The notes beneath the pieces are model-generated. The model worked only from the letters and a program-made list of their open reading frames with translations. It did no database searches and was not told the origin of the DNA. Below, one piece after another: positions 14,878 to 16,269 of a stretch of DNA of 16,269 nt. Position 1 is the first letter of the stretch. Every line of letters starts with the position of its first letter. Origin of the DNA: CAYGHG01 sp964349515 (GTDB taxonomy: Bacteria; Oederibacteriota; PGYV01; CAYGHG01); assembly GCA_964349515.1 (NCBI GenBank), contig CAYGHG010000057.1, forward strand, positions 1 to 16,269. The letters are read 5' to 3'. Position numbers and translations under genes: made by a program.

Positions 14878-16269
14878 AAAGCAGGATTAAATCGGCAATA
14901 ACTTTTATTCTGCCGCTCGGCGATTTTTTTGCCATAACTTTGAGCGTAATCAGTGCCTACTATTTAAGGTTTTTTGTGGAGGTAGTTCCTGTCAAGTACG
15001 GGGTACCTGAATTCAAAATCTACCTTGCGGCTGTGCCTGTGATAGCCGCGGTTTACATGCTCGCCATGAATTACGCGGGGCTTTATGTAAACTCGGTAAT
15101 AAGGGCAAGAATAGATTCGTTCTTTAAGGTTGCCTCCGCGATAACGGCCGGCACCGTCATACTGCTTGCCTCTACATTTTTCATACGTTCCTTTACATTT
15201 TCCCGCGTGGTGATGGTTTTTCTTCTTATTATGGCCCTGTTTTATGTTTATGTCTGGAGGCTGATATACAGGGCAATATTTGATTATCTCGCGAGGAAGA
15301 ACCTTATAATAAGAAACATACTGATAATAGGAGCCACAAAGGTAAGCGCCATGCTCATAGAGCGGCTGAACAGGGACATGGCGGCAGGCTACAGGGTGGC
15401 AGGCTGCGTTGATGACAGAATGAAAAAGGGAAAAATTTTTGCCGGTGTAAAAATACTCGGCAGAATAAAACAGGCGCCTGAGATTATTAAAAACAGATCC
15501 TGCGATGAGGTGTTCATAGGAATAGAAGATTACAGCAGAAAAGAAACTGCCGAGCTCATAATGTCAAATGACAACGTAAAGTTCATGATAGCGTCAGACA
15601 TCCTCGGGCTTATGACAAAAACGATAGAATATGATGAGATGTTCGGAATTCCTATTTTTAGTGTGAAAGAACTGCCGTTAAATAAACCGCTAAACAGGTT
15701 CTTTAAAAGGGCAACAGATATAACAGGCTCACTCACAGGCATCATAATACTTTCGCCGGTACTCATCTGCCTCAGCGTGCTCGTAAAGCTGAGCTCGCCC
15801 GGGCCTGTATTTTACAGCCAGGAGCGGGTGGGCAGGCACAATAAAAATTTCAGGATGTACAAGTTCCGCTCCATGAGGGCGGATGCAGAGGTAAAGACAG
15901 GCCCCAAATGGGCGGCGGAAAACGACCCGCGCAGGACAGCAATAGGCACATTCATGAGAAAAACATCTTTGGACGAACTGCCGCAGCTGTTTAACATTCT
16001 TCTTGGCGACATGTCCATAGTGGGCCCGAGGCCGGAGCGGCCCCACTTTGTAAAAGAGTTCAGCAAAACAATCCCACGCTATCTGGAGCGCCACAGGGTA
16101 AAATCAGGCCTGACAGGGTGGGCGCAGGTGCACGGGCTTAGGGGAAATACTTCCCTTGAAGAGCGCATCAACTATGATTTATACTATATCGAGAACTGGT
16201 CGCTGTGGCTGGATGTGAAGATTGTAATAAAGACAGCGCTGGAAGTGTTTCACCACAAGACAGCGTACT
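14874..16269 (+). CDS. Polyprenyl-phosphate hexose-1-phosphate transferase (WbaP/WcaJ-like), cut at window edge
   Basis: The frame is open to the window end (465 codons plus one base) without a stop. The last residues, FHHKTAY, resemble the usual end of this family, so probably only the stop codon is missing. It starts glycan synthesis by moving a sugar-1-phosphate from a nucleotide sugar to undecaprenyl phosphate at the inner membrane. The N-terminus has about four transmembrane segments (near 8-31, 50-66, 86-104 and 110-130). A nucleotide-binding-like domain with ILIIGATKVSAMLIERL follows (149-165). The catalytic bacterial sugar transferase domain starts with a membrane helix (about 280-305) and has SSPGPVFYSQERVG (307-320), the SLDELPQ dyad D367/E368, SIVGPRPERP (381-390) and SGLTGWAQVHGLRG (411-424). 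It is joined to the GT4 gene by an ATGA overlap. Confidence 0.94.
   Translation, partial: MKSRIKSAITFILPLGDFFAITLSVISAYYLRFFVEVVPVKYGVPEFKIYLAAVPVIAAVYMLAMNYAGLYVNSVIRARIDSFFKVASAITAGTVILLASTFFIRSFTFSRVVMVFLLIMALFYVYVWRLIYRAIFDYLARKNLIIRNILIIGATKVSAMLIERLNRDMAAGYRVAGCVDDRMKKGKIFAGVKILGRIKQAPEIIKNRSCDEVFIGIEDYSRKETAELIMSNDNVKFMIASDILGLMTKTIEYDEMFGIPIFSVKELPLNKPLNRFFKRATDITGSLTGIIILSPVLICLSVLVKLSSPGPVFYSQERVGRHNKNFRMYKFRSMRADAEVKTGPKWAAENDPRRTAIGTFMRKTSLDELPQLFNILLGDMSIVGPRPERPHFVKEFSKTIPRYLERHRVKSGLTGWAQVHGLRGNTSLEERINYDLYYIENWSLWLDVKIVIKTALEVFHHKTAY

Overview
The window looks like a Gram-negative bacterium of uncertain phylum. Arguments for this are a heptosyltransferase-like GT9 enzyme, a Wzx-type flippase, a polyprenyl-phosphate hexose-1-phosphate transferase, and the tig-clpP-clpX-lon gene order. 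Isoleucine is often ATA and arginine often AGG. The sequence alone does not fix the taxon; deltaproteobacterial-like lineages or uncultured phyla of the Elusimicrobia/Omnitrophota/Goldbacteria kind would all fit. Everything recognised is on the + strand.

Region 1 (1-638) holds the C-terminal end of an unrecognised gene, a non-coding gap with a likely sigma-70-type promoter, a tRNA-Leu(UAG) with encoded CCA, and a short 7-bp tandem repeat directly after the tRNA.

Region 2 (638-6148) is a compact protein quality-control operon. Trigger factor folds new chains at the ribosome, ClpP and ClpX form the ClpXP protease, and Lon is a second ATP-dependent protease. All catalytic residues checked are present. 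The ClpX loop that docks on ClpP reads FGY rather than the usual IGF.

Region 3 (6149-16269) is a surface-polysaccharide cluster that follows lon with no visible terminator. In order it encodes a SAM-dependent methyltransferase, a two-domain glycosyltransferase (GT2 fused to a GT-B-like domain), a GT4, a Wzx-like flippase, a second GT2, a GT9 heptosyltransferase-like enzyme, another GT4 (WbaZ-like), and an initiating polyprenyl glycosylphosphotransferase. The last gene is missing only its stop codon at the window edge. The logical pathway is: the phosphotransferase loads the first sugar on undecaprenyl phosphate, the GT2/GT4/GT9 enzymes extend it, the methyltransferase may modify it, and the flippase exports the lipid-linked glycan. 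No Wzy polymerase, Wzz or ligase is seen, so the cluster continues outside the window or the glycan is not polymerised here.

The least ordinary signals are an 11-unit degenerate 7-bp-period array before the last GT4, a related heptamer repeat after the tRNA, the GT2/GT-B fusion, the ClpX FGY loop, and an AT-rich stretch covering the methyltransferase. I saw no CRISPR array, insertion sequence, prophage gene or clear toxin/defence system. The cluster is accessory but composed of known enzyme families.
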